From Thermus sediminis (GTDB lineage: Bacteria > Deinococcota > Deinococci > Deinococcales > Thermaceae): a DNA stretch of 64,000 bases. Position 1 is the stretch's first letter; every line of letters starts with the position of its first letter. The position numbers were made by a program, and so were the translations under genes. This document shows positions 56,088-63,225 of the stretch, one piece after another. The notes under the pieces were generated by a model. It did not search any database. It was not told where the DNA came from and saw only the letters and a list, made by a program, of their open reading frames with translations. Where the stretch lies: positions 558,001-622,000 of the forward strand of contig NZ_QURO01000004.1 of the NCBI RefSeq assembly GCF_003426945.1, given 5' to 3'.

Positions 56088-57461
56088 GTGCGGAAGGAGC
56101 TGCAGGACTGGGCCCTCCGCCTGCGGGAACGGGCGGAAGCGGAGGAGCTTTCCTTTCCTCCTGTGCTCTTTGAGGAGGTGGGGCCCGAGGAGATGGCCAT
56201 GCTGGCCGCCTACGGGGGGTTTCCCCGCCGCTACCCCCACTGGCGCTTTGGGAGCGAGTACCTGCGCCACCGGGAGGTCTACCGCTATGGCCTTGGGCGC
56301 ATCTACGAGCTGGTGGTGAACACCGCCCCTGTGCACGCTTACCTCCTCAAGGGAAACACCCTCCTTGCGCAGAAGCTGGTCATCGCCCACGTCTACGCCC
56401 ACGCCGACTTCTTCCAGAACAACCTGGCCTTCCGCCCCACCCCCAAGGACATGCTAGAGGAGATGGCCCACCACGCCGCCTTCGTGGAAAGGGCTATGGA
56501 AAAGCATGGGGCCAGGAGCGTGGAGGAGTTCTTGGACATGGCCCTCTCCCTGGAGAACCTCATTGACCCCCACACCCCCTACATCCAAAGGCCCCGGGAG
56601 GTGGAGGAAAAGCCCGAGTCCCCCAGGCTTAAGGTGCGCCCCTACCTGGACCCCTACGTGAACCCACCCCCCGAGCCCCCCAAGGAGGCGGAGGAGGGGG
56701 CGAGCCTGAAGCCCCTTCCCCCGAGGCCGACCCGGGACATCCTGGGCTTCCTGGCCCAATACGCCCCCTTGGCCCCTTGGCAGAGGGGCATCCTGGAGAT
56801 CATCCGGGAGGAAAGCCTCTACTATGCCCCCCAGGCCGCCACCAAGATCCTCAACGAGGGCTGGGCCACCTACTGGCACACCCGGCTCCTCCTCCCCCTT
56901 CTCTCCCCCGAGGAGGCCTTGGAGTTCGCCGAACTGCAGGCAGGCCTCCTCGCCCCTCATGGCTTCAACCCCTACCGCCTGGGCTACCTCCTCCTGAAGG
57001 AGGTGGAGGAGAGGTGGGATAAGGGACGGTACGGTCCCGAATACGAGGCCCTTCCCCTAGGGGAAAGGCTCCGCTACGAGAGGCCCACGGGGGAAGGGAG
57101 GAGGAAGCTCTTCCAGGTGCGCACCGTACACACGGACATCTCCTTCCTGGAGGAGTTCCTCACCCCCGAGTTCGCCCTGCGCCAACGCCTCATTGCCCCC
57201 GAGGACCTGCCCCGGTTCCAGGGGGCCAAAAGGGCCCTCCTCTTCCGCCTCACCAACATGGGCTACCCCATCGTAGAACTGGTGGACGCCAACTACGGTA
57301 ACCGGGGGGAGCTCTACCTGGAGCACCTTTACGAAGGCGTGGAGCTGGACCAAAGAAAGACCAAGGCGGTGTTGCAAAACCTCCACCGCCTCTGGGGCCG
57401 CCCCGTCCACCTGAAGACGGTGGCCAACGGGAAGGAAACCCTCCTCTCCGCGGGCGCCTAG
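56088..57461 (+). CDS. spoVR: SpoVR family protein
   Basis: A 457-residue protein of the SpoVR/YcgB family. Typical blocks: GFPRRYPHWRFGSEYLRHRE near the N-terminus, VIAHVYAHADFFQNNLAF, QAATKILNEGWATYWHTRLL and the Asn-rich ending VDANYGNRGELYLEHLYEGV. In Bacillus it affects spore cortex; in non-sporulating bacteria the PrkA-YeaH-SpoVR trio is linked to nutrient and envelope stress. Biochemical role unknown. Start GTG at 56088; the stop overlaps the convergent TlpA-like gene by 4 bp. Confidence 0.95.
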   Translation: MRKELQDWALRLRERAEAEELSFPPVLFEEVGPEEMAMLAAYGGFPRRYPHWRFGSEYLRHREVYRYGLGRIYELVVNTAPVHAYLLKGNTLLAQKLVIAHVYAHADFFQNNLAFRPTPKDMLEEMAHHAAFVERAMEKHGARSVEEFLDMALSLENLIDPHTPYIQRPREVEEKPESPRLKVRPYLDPYVNPPPEPPKEAEEGASLKPLPPRPTRDILGFLAQYAPLAPWQRGILEIIREESLYYAPQAATKILNEGWATYWHTRLLLPLLSPEEALEFAELQAGLLAPHGFNPYRLGYLLLKEVEERWDKGRYGPEYEALPLGERLRYERPTGEGRRKLFQVRTVHTDISFLEEFLTPEFALRQRLIAPEDLPRFQGAKRALLFRLTNMGYPIVELVDANYGNRGELYLEHLYEGVELDQRKTKAVLQNLHRLWGRPVHLKTVANGKETLLSAGA

Positions 57462-58249
57462 CGCAGGACCCGGAGGTAGCCCAGGAGGAGGGCCTCGGAG
57501 AGCTCCCCCAAGTGCCGGCTCACAAGCTGCCCCTCCCGGTCAAAGAAGAAGGTGGTAGGAAGCCCCTGGATGCCCAAGGCCTGGGAGAGGCGGGTCTCGG
57601 GGTCCAGGAGGACCCAGTCCACCACCAGGCCTTCGCTCTCCAGGAAGCGCCTCACGGTCTCCGGGCCCTCTCCCTGGCTCACGAAGACGAAGTAGATCTC
57701 AGGGTTCTCCCGGCTCAGGCGCATCATCATGGGCAGCTCACGCCGGCAAGGGGGGCACCAGGTGGCCCAGGCGTTGAGGACCACGGGCTTGCCCTTGAAC
57801 TGGGCTAGGGAAACCTCCGTGCCCCCCAGGGTATAGAGGGTCAGGGCGGGAAGCTCCTGCCCCTCCGTCTCCCGGCCCCGGGTCAGGAGGAGGCCCGCCA
57901 CCAACAAAGCCGCCATCCCCGCTCCCAGGGCGTACCGCCAAAGGCGCTTGGGCAAGGTCATGAGCGTGTACCCTCCTCCTGCCAGGATACCCCATAAGGG
58001 GTCAAACCCCCCCTGCCAGACGTAGAGGGCGCTGAGGGGGTCCTTGGCGTAGACCGAGGCGTTTTGCAAGACGAAGCCGAGCCTGGCCCCGAGGAGCCCC
58101 ACCAGGATGGCGTTATAGGCCCAAGGGGCGAGCCTCCTGTCCACCCGCCGGGCCAGGACTTCGGCCACCACCACCATGGCCAAGAGGGCCAGGGCCACCT
58201 GGACCCTGGCCCAGGGCAGGGCGAAGGGGCCCACCTGCAGGGCATCCAT
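57458..58249 (-). CDS. Membrane-anchored TlpA/ResA-type thioredoxin with Lgt-like N-terminal membrane region
   Basis: A 263-residue protein in two parts. Residues 1 to about 125 contain four or five membrane segments, opening with VGPFALPWARVQVALALLAM and GARLGFVLQNASVYAKDP, which resemble the first helices of prolipoprotein diacylglyceryl transferase but without its catalytic loop. Residues about 130-263 are a periplasmic thioredoxin domain with WATWCPPCRRELPMM, a ResA/TlpA redox site. It probably reduces or transfers disulfides outside the membrane. Last gene of a leftward operon with a rhodanese lipoprotein and a disulfide oxidoreductase. Confidence 0.88.
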   Translation of the reverse strand: MDALQVGPFALPWARVQVALALLAMVVVAEVLARRVDRRLAPWAYNAILVGLLGARLGFVLQNASVYAKDPLSALYVWQGGFDPLWGILAGGGYTLMTLPKRLWRYALGAGMAALLVAGLLLTRGRETEGQELPALTLYTLGGTEVSLAQFKGKPVVLNAWATWCPPCRRELPMMMRLSRENPEIYFVFVSQGEGPETVRRFLESEGLVVDWVLLDPETRLSQALGIQGLPTTFFFDREGQLVSRHLGELSEALLLGYLRVLR

Positions 58250-58623
58250 CAGCGGACCAAGGGGAACCCCGCCCGCTCAATGGCCAGCACCCCGCCCTCC
58301 AGGTTATAGAGGTTGGTGTACCCCTTCCGCTTCAGGTACTCCGCCGCCTGGCGGCTGCGGTTGCCGCTTCGGCAGTAGAGGTAGACGGGCTTGTCCTTGG
58401 GCAGGGTGTCCGCCCAGCGGGCCACCTCCTCCACGGGAAGGTTCACCGCTCCCGGCACGTGGCCTGCGGCATACTCCTGGGGGGTACGCACGTCCACCAC
58501 CAGGGCCCCCGATCCCAAGGCCCGGTAAAGCTCCTCCGGGCCCACGTTCTGGTAGCTCCCCTTGGACCCGCAGGCGGCCAGGACAGGGAGGAGGAGAAGG
58601 GCGAGGAAGGCCCGCCGGTTCAT
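58249..58623 (-). CDS. Rhodanese-domain lipoprotein
   Basis: A 124-residue single-domain sulfurtransferase anchored outside the membrane. The signal ends in the lipobox LAAC (Cys18), followed by the rhodanese domain with VVDVRTPQEYAAGHVPGAVN and the active-site loop YCRSGNRSRQAA (Cys near residue 84). It would accept persulfide sulfur in the periplasm. Its stop and the TlpA-like start share a base, and it begins one base after the protein disulfide oxidoreductase stop, so all three form one unit. Confidence 0.93.
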   Translation of the reverse strand: MNRRAFLALLLLPVLAACGSKGSYQNVGPEELYRALGSGALVVDVRTPQEYAAGHVPGAVNLPVEEVARWADTLPKDKPVYLYCRSGNRSRQAAEYLKRKGYTNLYNLEGGVLAIERAGFPLVR

Positions 58624-58624
58624 G

Positions 58625-59314
58625 CTAGGCCTTCACCCCCACGGCCTTCCTGATGGCCTGGAGGAACTGGGAGAGGGGCTGGGCCCCCAGCACCCGCTCC
58701 TTGCCGCCGTTGATGATGGTGTCCGGCACCCCGTGGATGTGGTAGCGGTTAGAAAGCTCGGGGAACTCGTTGGCCTCGATCATCTCGCCGAAGACCTTGG
58801 GGGAGGCGTAGGCCAGGCGGTGGGCGGTGCGGACCGCCTGGGGGCAGTAGGGGCAGGTGGGGGTGACGAAGACCTGGAGGACCACCTCCTCGGGGAGGTT
58901 GTTGAGCTCCTCCACCACGTTCTCGGGGAGGCCGTGGCCGTCCCGGCCGAGCATCTCTATGTCCTCCAGGAGGCTTGCGAACTCGTAGCCCGCGGGGATC
59001 CCCCGGTAGCGGAGGTTGATGGCCTCCGAGCCCTTTTCCCGGAGGATCAGGGTGGGGGCCGCCTCCACCTTGTAGGCCTTGGCCGCCTCCCGCCCCTCCG
59101 GGGCGGCCAGGTCGTAGACCACGAGGTGGAGCCTATCGGAGAGGGTCAAAAGCTCCTCCAGAAGCTGCTTGGTCTCCTTGCAGTACATGCAGGGCTCCTT
59201 GCCCGGGGCGATCAGGGTGGAGGTGTCGGTGAAAAGGACCATCTCCACGTCCCGGGTCAGGCCCGAAAGCCGCTCGCGCACGATCTCCTGTTCCTTGGGT
59301 CCCAGTAGCGCCAT
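58625..59314 (-). CDS. Protein disulfide oxidoreductase (PDO), glutaredoxin-like tandem
   Basis: A 229-residue protein made of two thioredoxin folds, each with an active site: EPCMYCKET (about residue 43) and TPTCPYCPQAV (about 156). Such PDOs handle intracellular disulfides in thermophiles. PTLILREKGSEA and GVPDTIINGGKE give the cis-proline loops. ATG at 59314 follows AGGAGGG. Upstream lies a candidate CsoR/CstR-type operator (59328-59343), so the operon may respond to persulfide or copper. Confidence 0.93.
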   Translation of the reverse strand: MALLGPKEQEIVRERLSGLTRDVEMVLFTDTSTLIAPGKEPCMYCKETKQLLEELLTLSDRLHLVVYDLAAPEGREAAKAYKVEAAPTLILREKGSEAINLRYRGIPAGYEFASLLEDIEMLGRDGHGLPENVVEELNNLPEEVVLQVFVTPTCPYCPQAVRTAHRLAYASPKVFGEMIEANEFPELSNRYHIHGVPDTIINGGKERVLGAQPLSQFLQAIRKAVGVKA

Positions 59315-59327
59315 GTTCCCTCCTGGA

Positions 59328-59343
59328 TACCCCCGTAGGGGTA
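59328..59343. promoter_or_regulatory. CsoR/CstR-like operator in the leader of the PDO operon
   Basis: TACCCCCGTAGGGGTA: arms TACCCC (59328-59333) and GGGGTA (59338-59343) around a 4-bp centre. It lies just downstream of the predicted start of the leftward transcript. A near-copy sits in the divergent promoter at 59447-59461. Confidence 0.6.
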
Positions 59344-59355
59344 GGTCCTTCAACA

Positions 59356-59383
59356 ACTATAGCAGACGGAGAGGGAATGTGCA
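59356..59383 (-). promoter_or_regulatory. Promoter of the PDO operon
   Basis: Minus strand: TGCACA (59383-59378), 16-bp spacer, TATAGT (59361-59356). RNA would start near 59349, six bases before the operator-like palindrome. Confidence 0.5.
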
Positions 59384-59435
59384 TAGAGGTGGCGAGGCAT
59401 CGGGGGCCCTAGACCCCTGGCGGGCGACCCCGGTC

Positions 59436-59465
59436 TTGACACCCCTTACCCCGGTAGGGTATATT
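59436..59465 (+). promoter_or_regulatory. Strong promoter of the persulfide dioxygenase operon with embedded operator
   Basis: A perfect TTGACA (59436-59441), 18-bp spacer, TATATT (59460-59465). The palindrome TACCCCGGTAGGGTA (59447-59461) fills the spacer and overlaps the -10 box, the classic position for repression. It matches the 59328 site in TACCC, GTA and GGGTA. DNA of this form is bound by CsoR-family copper or persulfide (CstR) repressors. Confidence 0.75.
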
Positions 59466-59507
59466 GAGGCCCGTTAGGGACAAAGGTCCCAGCAGGGAGG
59501 GAAAACC

Positions 59508-60944
59508 ATGGTCTTTCGGCAGATCTACGAAGAAGGCTTGGCCCAGATGAGCTACCTCCTGGGTTGCGCTGCCACCGGGGAGGCCTTGGTGGTGGACCCC
59601 AAGCGGGACGTGGACACCTACCTGGAGCTGGCGGAGAGCCTGGGCCTCCGCATCACCGCCATCGCCGAAACCCACATCCACGCCGACTACCTCTCCGGGG
59701 CCCGGGAGCTGGCCAGGGCCACGGGGGCCACCCTCTACCTCTCCGACGAGGGGGACGAGAACTGGAAGTACGGGGGCCTCGAGGGCTTCTCCTACGTCCT
59801 CCTCAAGGACGGGGACGAGTTTAGGGTGGGGAACATCCGGGTGAGGGCGGTCCACACCCCCGGCCACACCCCCGAGCACCTCTCCTTCCTGGTGGCCGAC
59901 GGGGCGGTGACGGAGGAACCCCTCCTCTTCCTCACCGGGGACTTCGTCTTCGTGGGGGACGTGGGGCGGCCCGACCTCCTGGAGGAGGCGGCGGGCCTCA
60001 AGGGCACCGCCATCCCCGGGGCCCGGCGCCTGTTCCGTAGCCTCAAGGAGAAGTTCCTGACCCTCCCCGACCACGTCCAGGTCTGGCCTGGGCACGGGGC
60101 GGGCTCCGCCTGCGGCAAGGCCCTGGGGGCCCTCCCCGCCACCACCGTGGGCTACGAGCGCCGCCACGCCTGGTGGGCGGAGTACCTGGAAAGGGACGAT
60201 GAGGAGGGGTTTGTGAAGGCCCTCCTGGAGGGCCAGCCCGAGGCCCCCACCTACTTCAAGGAGATGAAGCGCCTGAACCGGGACGGGATGCCCATCCTGG
60301 GGGGTATCCCCCACCCGGGCCGCCTCACCAAGGCCCAGTTTGACCGCCACCTGGCCCAAGGGGCCATCCTGGTGGACACCCGGGACAAGTTCGCCTTCGC
60401 CGGGGGGCACATCCCGGGGAGCGTCAACCTCCCCGCCGGGAAGAACTTCTCCACCTGGGCGGGCTGGCTCCTCCCCTACGACCGGCCCCTCATCCTCCTG
60501 GCCCATCCCTCGGAGGTGGAGGAGCTGACCCGGGCCCTCATCCGCATCGGCCTGGACGAGGTGGTGGGCTATATCCCAAGCCTCCAGGGCTACGCTGAGG
60601 GCGAGCTGGAAACCGTCCCCCAGATCACCGTCAAGGAGGCCAAGGAGCTCTGGGAGTCGGGGAAGGCCCTCATCCTGGACGTGCGGGCCCGGGACGAGTA
60701 CCTCTCGGGGCACATCCCCGGGGCCCTGAACCTCCACGCGGGCCGGGTGCTGGCCCACCTGGACCGCCTGCCCAAGGACCGGCCCCTCATCGTCCACTGC
60801 GTGGGCGGGGACCGCTCCAGCACCGCCATCTCCGCCCTCCTCGCCCACGGCTTTAGGAACGCCCTGAACCTCACCGGGGGAATCCGGGCCTGGCGGGAGG
60901 CGGGCTTCCCCGTGGTGAAGGGCGAGGAGCTGGTGGAGGCCTAA
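59508..60944 (+). CDS. Persulfide dioxygenase-rhodanese fusion (CstB/ETHE1-like)
   Basis: A 478-residue three-domain enzyme. Residues 1 to about 245 are an ETHE1-like metallo-beta-lactamase with ETHIHADYLSGA, VHTPGHTPEHL, LFLTGDFVFVGDVGRPDL and WPGHGAGSACG, the mononuclear iron site that oxidises persulfide to sulfite. Then come two rhodanese domains: the first (about 265-360) lacks the cysteine (LLAHPSEVEE), the second (about 375-470) has it in VHCVGGDRSS. This MBL-pseudorhodanese-rhodanese order is that of staphylococcal CstB. It is the first gene of the operon with a tandem rhodanese and a TauE exporter. Confidence 0.94.
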   Translation: MVFRQIYEEGLAQMSYLLGCAATGEALVVDPKRDVDTYLELAESLGLRITAIAETHIHADYLSGARELARATGATLYLSDEGDENWKYGGLEGFSYVLLKDGDEFRVGNIRVRAVHTPGHTPEHLSFLVADGAVTEEPLLFLTGDFVFVGDVGRPDLLEEAAGLKGTAIPGARRLFRSLKEKFLTLPDHVQVWPGHGAGSACGKALGALPATTVGYERRHAWWAEYLERDDEEGFVKALLEGQPEAPTYFKEMKRLNRDGMPILGGIPHPGRLTKAQFDRHLAQGAILVDTRDKFAFAGGHIPGSVNLPAGKNFSTWAGWLLPYDRPLILLAHPSEVEELTRALIRIGLDEVVGYIPSLQGYAEGELETVPQITVKEAKELWESGKALILDVRARDEYLSGHIPGALNLHAGRVLAHLDRLPKDRPLIVHCVGGDRSSTAISALLAHGFRNALNLTGGIRAWREAGFPVVKGEELVEA

Positions 60945-60963
60945 CACCAAAGGAGACAGCGCC

Positions 60964-61623
60964 ATGTACGAGACCCAGGTCCAGAACCTCTCCCCCGAGG
61001 AGGCCAAGCGCCTCTACGACGAGGGCGTGCCCTTCATTGACGTGCGGGAGGTGGAGGAGTACGCCCAGGCCCGCATCCCCAAGGCCTCCCTCCTCCCCCT
61101 CTCCGAGTTCATGGCCCGCTACGGGGAGATCCCCAAGGACCGGCCCGTGGTCCTCTACTGCCGCACGGGGAACCGCTCCTGGCAGGCGGCGGCTTGGCTG
61201 GCCTCCTTGGGCTACGACCAGGTGCTGAACCTCGAGGGGGGCATCGTCCAATGGTACCGGGCGGGCCTCCCCGTGGACACCACCCCGGTGGAGGTGGGCT
61301 ATGGGGCCACCCCCTTCCAGGAGGTGGGCCCCCACGAGGCCCAGACCCTCCTGGGGGAGGCCTTGGTGGTGGACGTGCGCGAGGCCTGGGAGTACGGGGA
61401 GGGCCACCTGCCGGGGGCCATCAACATCCCCCTCTCCAGCCTGCCCCAGAGGCTTTCGGAGCTTCCCAAGGACCGCCCCATTCTCCTCGTCTGCAACTCG
61501 GGGAACCGCTCGGGGGTGGCTGCCGACTTCCTGGTGGCCCAGGGCTTCCCCGGGGAGAGGGTCTACAACCTGGAGGGGGGCACCCACGCCTGGATGGCCT
61601 CTGGCCTCCCCATTGAGCGATGA
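60964..61623 (+). CDS. Tandem rhodanese sulfurtransferase
   Basis: A 219-residue cytoplasmic protein made of two active rhodanese domains: FIDVREVEEYAQARIP with catalytic loop LYCRTGNRSWQAA (Cys near residue 66), and VVDVREAWEYGEGHLPGAIN with LVCNSGNRSGVAA (Cys near residue 178). It could relay sulfane sulfur to the preceding dioxygenase or form thiosulfate from the sulfite it makes. It lies 19 bp after the dioxygenase gene and its stop overlaps the exporter start by 4 bp. Confidence 0.94.
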   Translation: MYETQVQNLSPEEAKRLYDEGVPFIDVREVEEYAQARIPKASLLPLSEFMARYGEIPKDRPVVLYCRTGNRSWQAAAWLASLGYDQVLNLEGGIVQWYRAGLPVDTTPVEVGYGATPFQEVGPHEAQTLLGEALVVDVREAWEYGEGHLPGAINIPLSSLPQRLSELPKDRPILLVCNSGNRSGVAADFLVAQGFPGERVYNLEGGTHAWMASGLPIER

Positions 61624-62366
61624 CCCTGGCCCTTCTCGGCGCCCTCCTCATCGGCCTTTCCCTGGGGCTATTGGGCTCGGGGGGGTCCATCCTCACCGTA
61701 CCCGTGCTGGTCTACCTCCTGGAGGTACCCCCCAAGCAGGCCATCGCCGAAAGCCTCCTCATCGTGGGGGGGATCGCCCTCCTGGGAGCCATCCCCTACG
61801 CCCTGAGGGACCTGGTGAGCTGGCGCAACGTCCTCCTCTTCGGGCTTCCCGGCATGGCGGGGACCTACCTGGGGGCCTGGCTCTCCCAGTTCGTCTCCGG
61901 GGAGACCCAGCTCCTCACCTTCGCCCTGGTCATGCTCCTGGCCGCCTACTTCATGGCCCGGCCTGCCCCCTTGCGGCCCGCCTCCCACAAGCGCCAGGCT
62001 TGGAAGATCGTCCTCGAGGGGACGGCGGTGGGGGCCCTCACCGGCTTCGTGGGCGTGGGCGGGGGCTTTTTGATCGTGCCCGCCCTGGTCCTCCTGGGAG
62101 GGCTTCCCATGCACCTGGCCGTGGGCACCAGCCTCCTCATCATCGCCATAAAGTCCTTCGTCGGCTTCTACGCCTACCTCCACCTCCTCCCCGCCCTAGG
62201 GCTTTCCGTGAACCTCTCCACCGCTGGGCTTTTCATCCTGGCAGGGGCCTTGGGAAGCCTCCTTGGAGGGAGGCTGGCCCTGAGGCTTCCCCAGGAGGCC
62301 TTGAAGCGGGGCTTCGCCCTCTTCCTGGTGGGAATGGGGGCCTACATCGTGGTCCAGAACCTGTAA
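61620..62366 (+). CDS. TSUP/TauE-family sulfite or organosulfonate exporter
   Basis: A 248-residue membrane protein with about eight helices in two internally repeated halves. The family repeats are visible as GLSLGLLGSGGSILTVPVLV at the N-terminus and GALTGFVGVGGGFLIVPALV in the second half. In cst operons this protein exports sulfite or thiosulfate generated by the dioxygenase, which fits its place as third gene here. The stop is 10 bp before the nitrilase-like gene. Confidence 0.93.
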   Translation: MTLALLGALLIGLSLGLLGSGGSILTVPVLVYLLEVPPKQAIAESLLIVGGIALLGAIPYALRDLVSWRNVLLFGLPGMAGTYLGAWLSQFVSGETQLLTFALVMLLAAYFMARPAPLRPASHKRQAWKIVLEGTAVGALTGFVGVGGGFLIVPALVLLGGLPMHLAVGTSLLIIAIKSFVGFYAYLHLLPALGLSVNLSTAGLFILAGALGSLLGGRLALRLPQEALKRGFALFLVGMGAYIVVQNL

Positions 62367-62376
62367 ACTCTAGGGC

Positions 62377-63225
62377 GTGCCCTTCCGCACCTTCTTGGCG
62401 GTCCAGGCCGAGGCCAGGCCGGAGGCCTACTGCACGGAGGGGGCCTTCCGGGAGCGGGTCTTCGCCCTCCTCAAGCCCCTGGAAGGCACCCCAGCCCCCA
62501 GGCTCGCCGCCTTCCCCGAGCTCTTCGGCCTCCCCCTCCTCCTCCACCTGGGGGGGGAGTTCCGCCCAATGGAACTCCTCCGGGACCCCCTCCTCCCTTG
62601 GCGGCGGGCCCGGCGGGCCTACGGGGTCTTCCACCGGGTCATGGCCGAGGCCGCCCGGGCCTTTGGCACCTACCTCCTTTCAGGCACCCTCCTCTCCCCT
62701 CCCTACGAGGAGGAGCTTTCCCGGGGGCGGTTTGCCCGCACCTTCCTCTTCCAAAACCTGGCCCTCTTCTATAACCCCGAGGGCCGCCTCCTGGCCCAGG
62801 TGCCGAAGATGGAACGCACGCCTCCCGAGCGCTGGCTGAGGCCCGGGCGCTTCGGCCCCCATCTGGTGGAAACCCGGGCCGGGCGGGTGGGCCTCCTGAT
62901 CTGCCTGGACGGCTTTTTTGAGAAGCACCTCTCTCGCCTGGACGCCCTGGGGGCGGAGGTCCTCCTCCAACCCTCCGCCAACCCCGCCTCCTGGGAGAGG
63001 CCCTGGCCCTGGGACCCGGGCCGGAAGGAGGGGGAGGTCTGGCTGGCCTCGGCCCGGGAGAGGCTTCTAGGCCGGGAGAACCTCAAAATCCTTCTCAACC
63101 CCATGCTGAACGGCAGGATCCTCTCCTTTTCCTTTGAGGGGCAAAGCGGGATCTACGCCCCCGGGGAGGCCCTTCGCCTGGCCCAAAACCCCAGGGGGGA
63201 CGAGGCCCTCCTCCTCACCCTATAG
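62377..63225 (+). CDS. Carbon-nitrogen hydrolase (nitrilase superfamily)
   Basis: A 282-residue protein with the Glu-Lys-Cys triad of nitrilases and amidases: Glu in AAFPELFGLPLL (about residue 48), Lys in QVPKMERTPP (about 147) and Cys in VGLLICLDGFFE (about 178). The second half has LLQPSANPASWERP, the usual post-cysteine block. The amide substrate is unknown. It lies 10 bp after the exporter and may belong to the sulfur operon. GTG start at 62377; no clear Shine-Dalgarno. Confidence 0.88.
   Translation: MPFRTFLAVQAEARPEAYCTEGAFRERVFALLKPLEGTPAPRLAAFPELFGLPLLLHLGGEFRPMELLRDPLLPWRRARRAYGVFHRVMAEAARAFGTYLLSGTLLSPPYEEELSRGRFARTFLFQNLALFYNPEGRLLAQVPKMERTPPERWLRPGRFGPHLVETRAGRVGLLICLDGFFEKHLSRLDALGAEVLLQPSANPASWERPWPWDPGRKEGEVWLASARERLLGRENLKILLNPMLNGRILSFSFEGQSGIYAPGEALRLAQNPRGDEALLLTL

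Noticed and set aside
59409-61007. 532-codon frame on the - strand across the persulfide dioxygenase gene
   Set aside because: Same cause; it covers a strong divergent promoter and shows no recognisable motif, while the + strand frame has complete MBL and rhodanese motifs.
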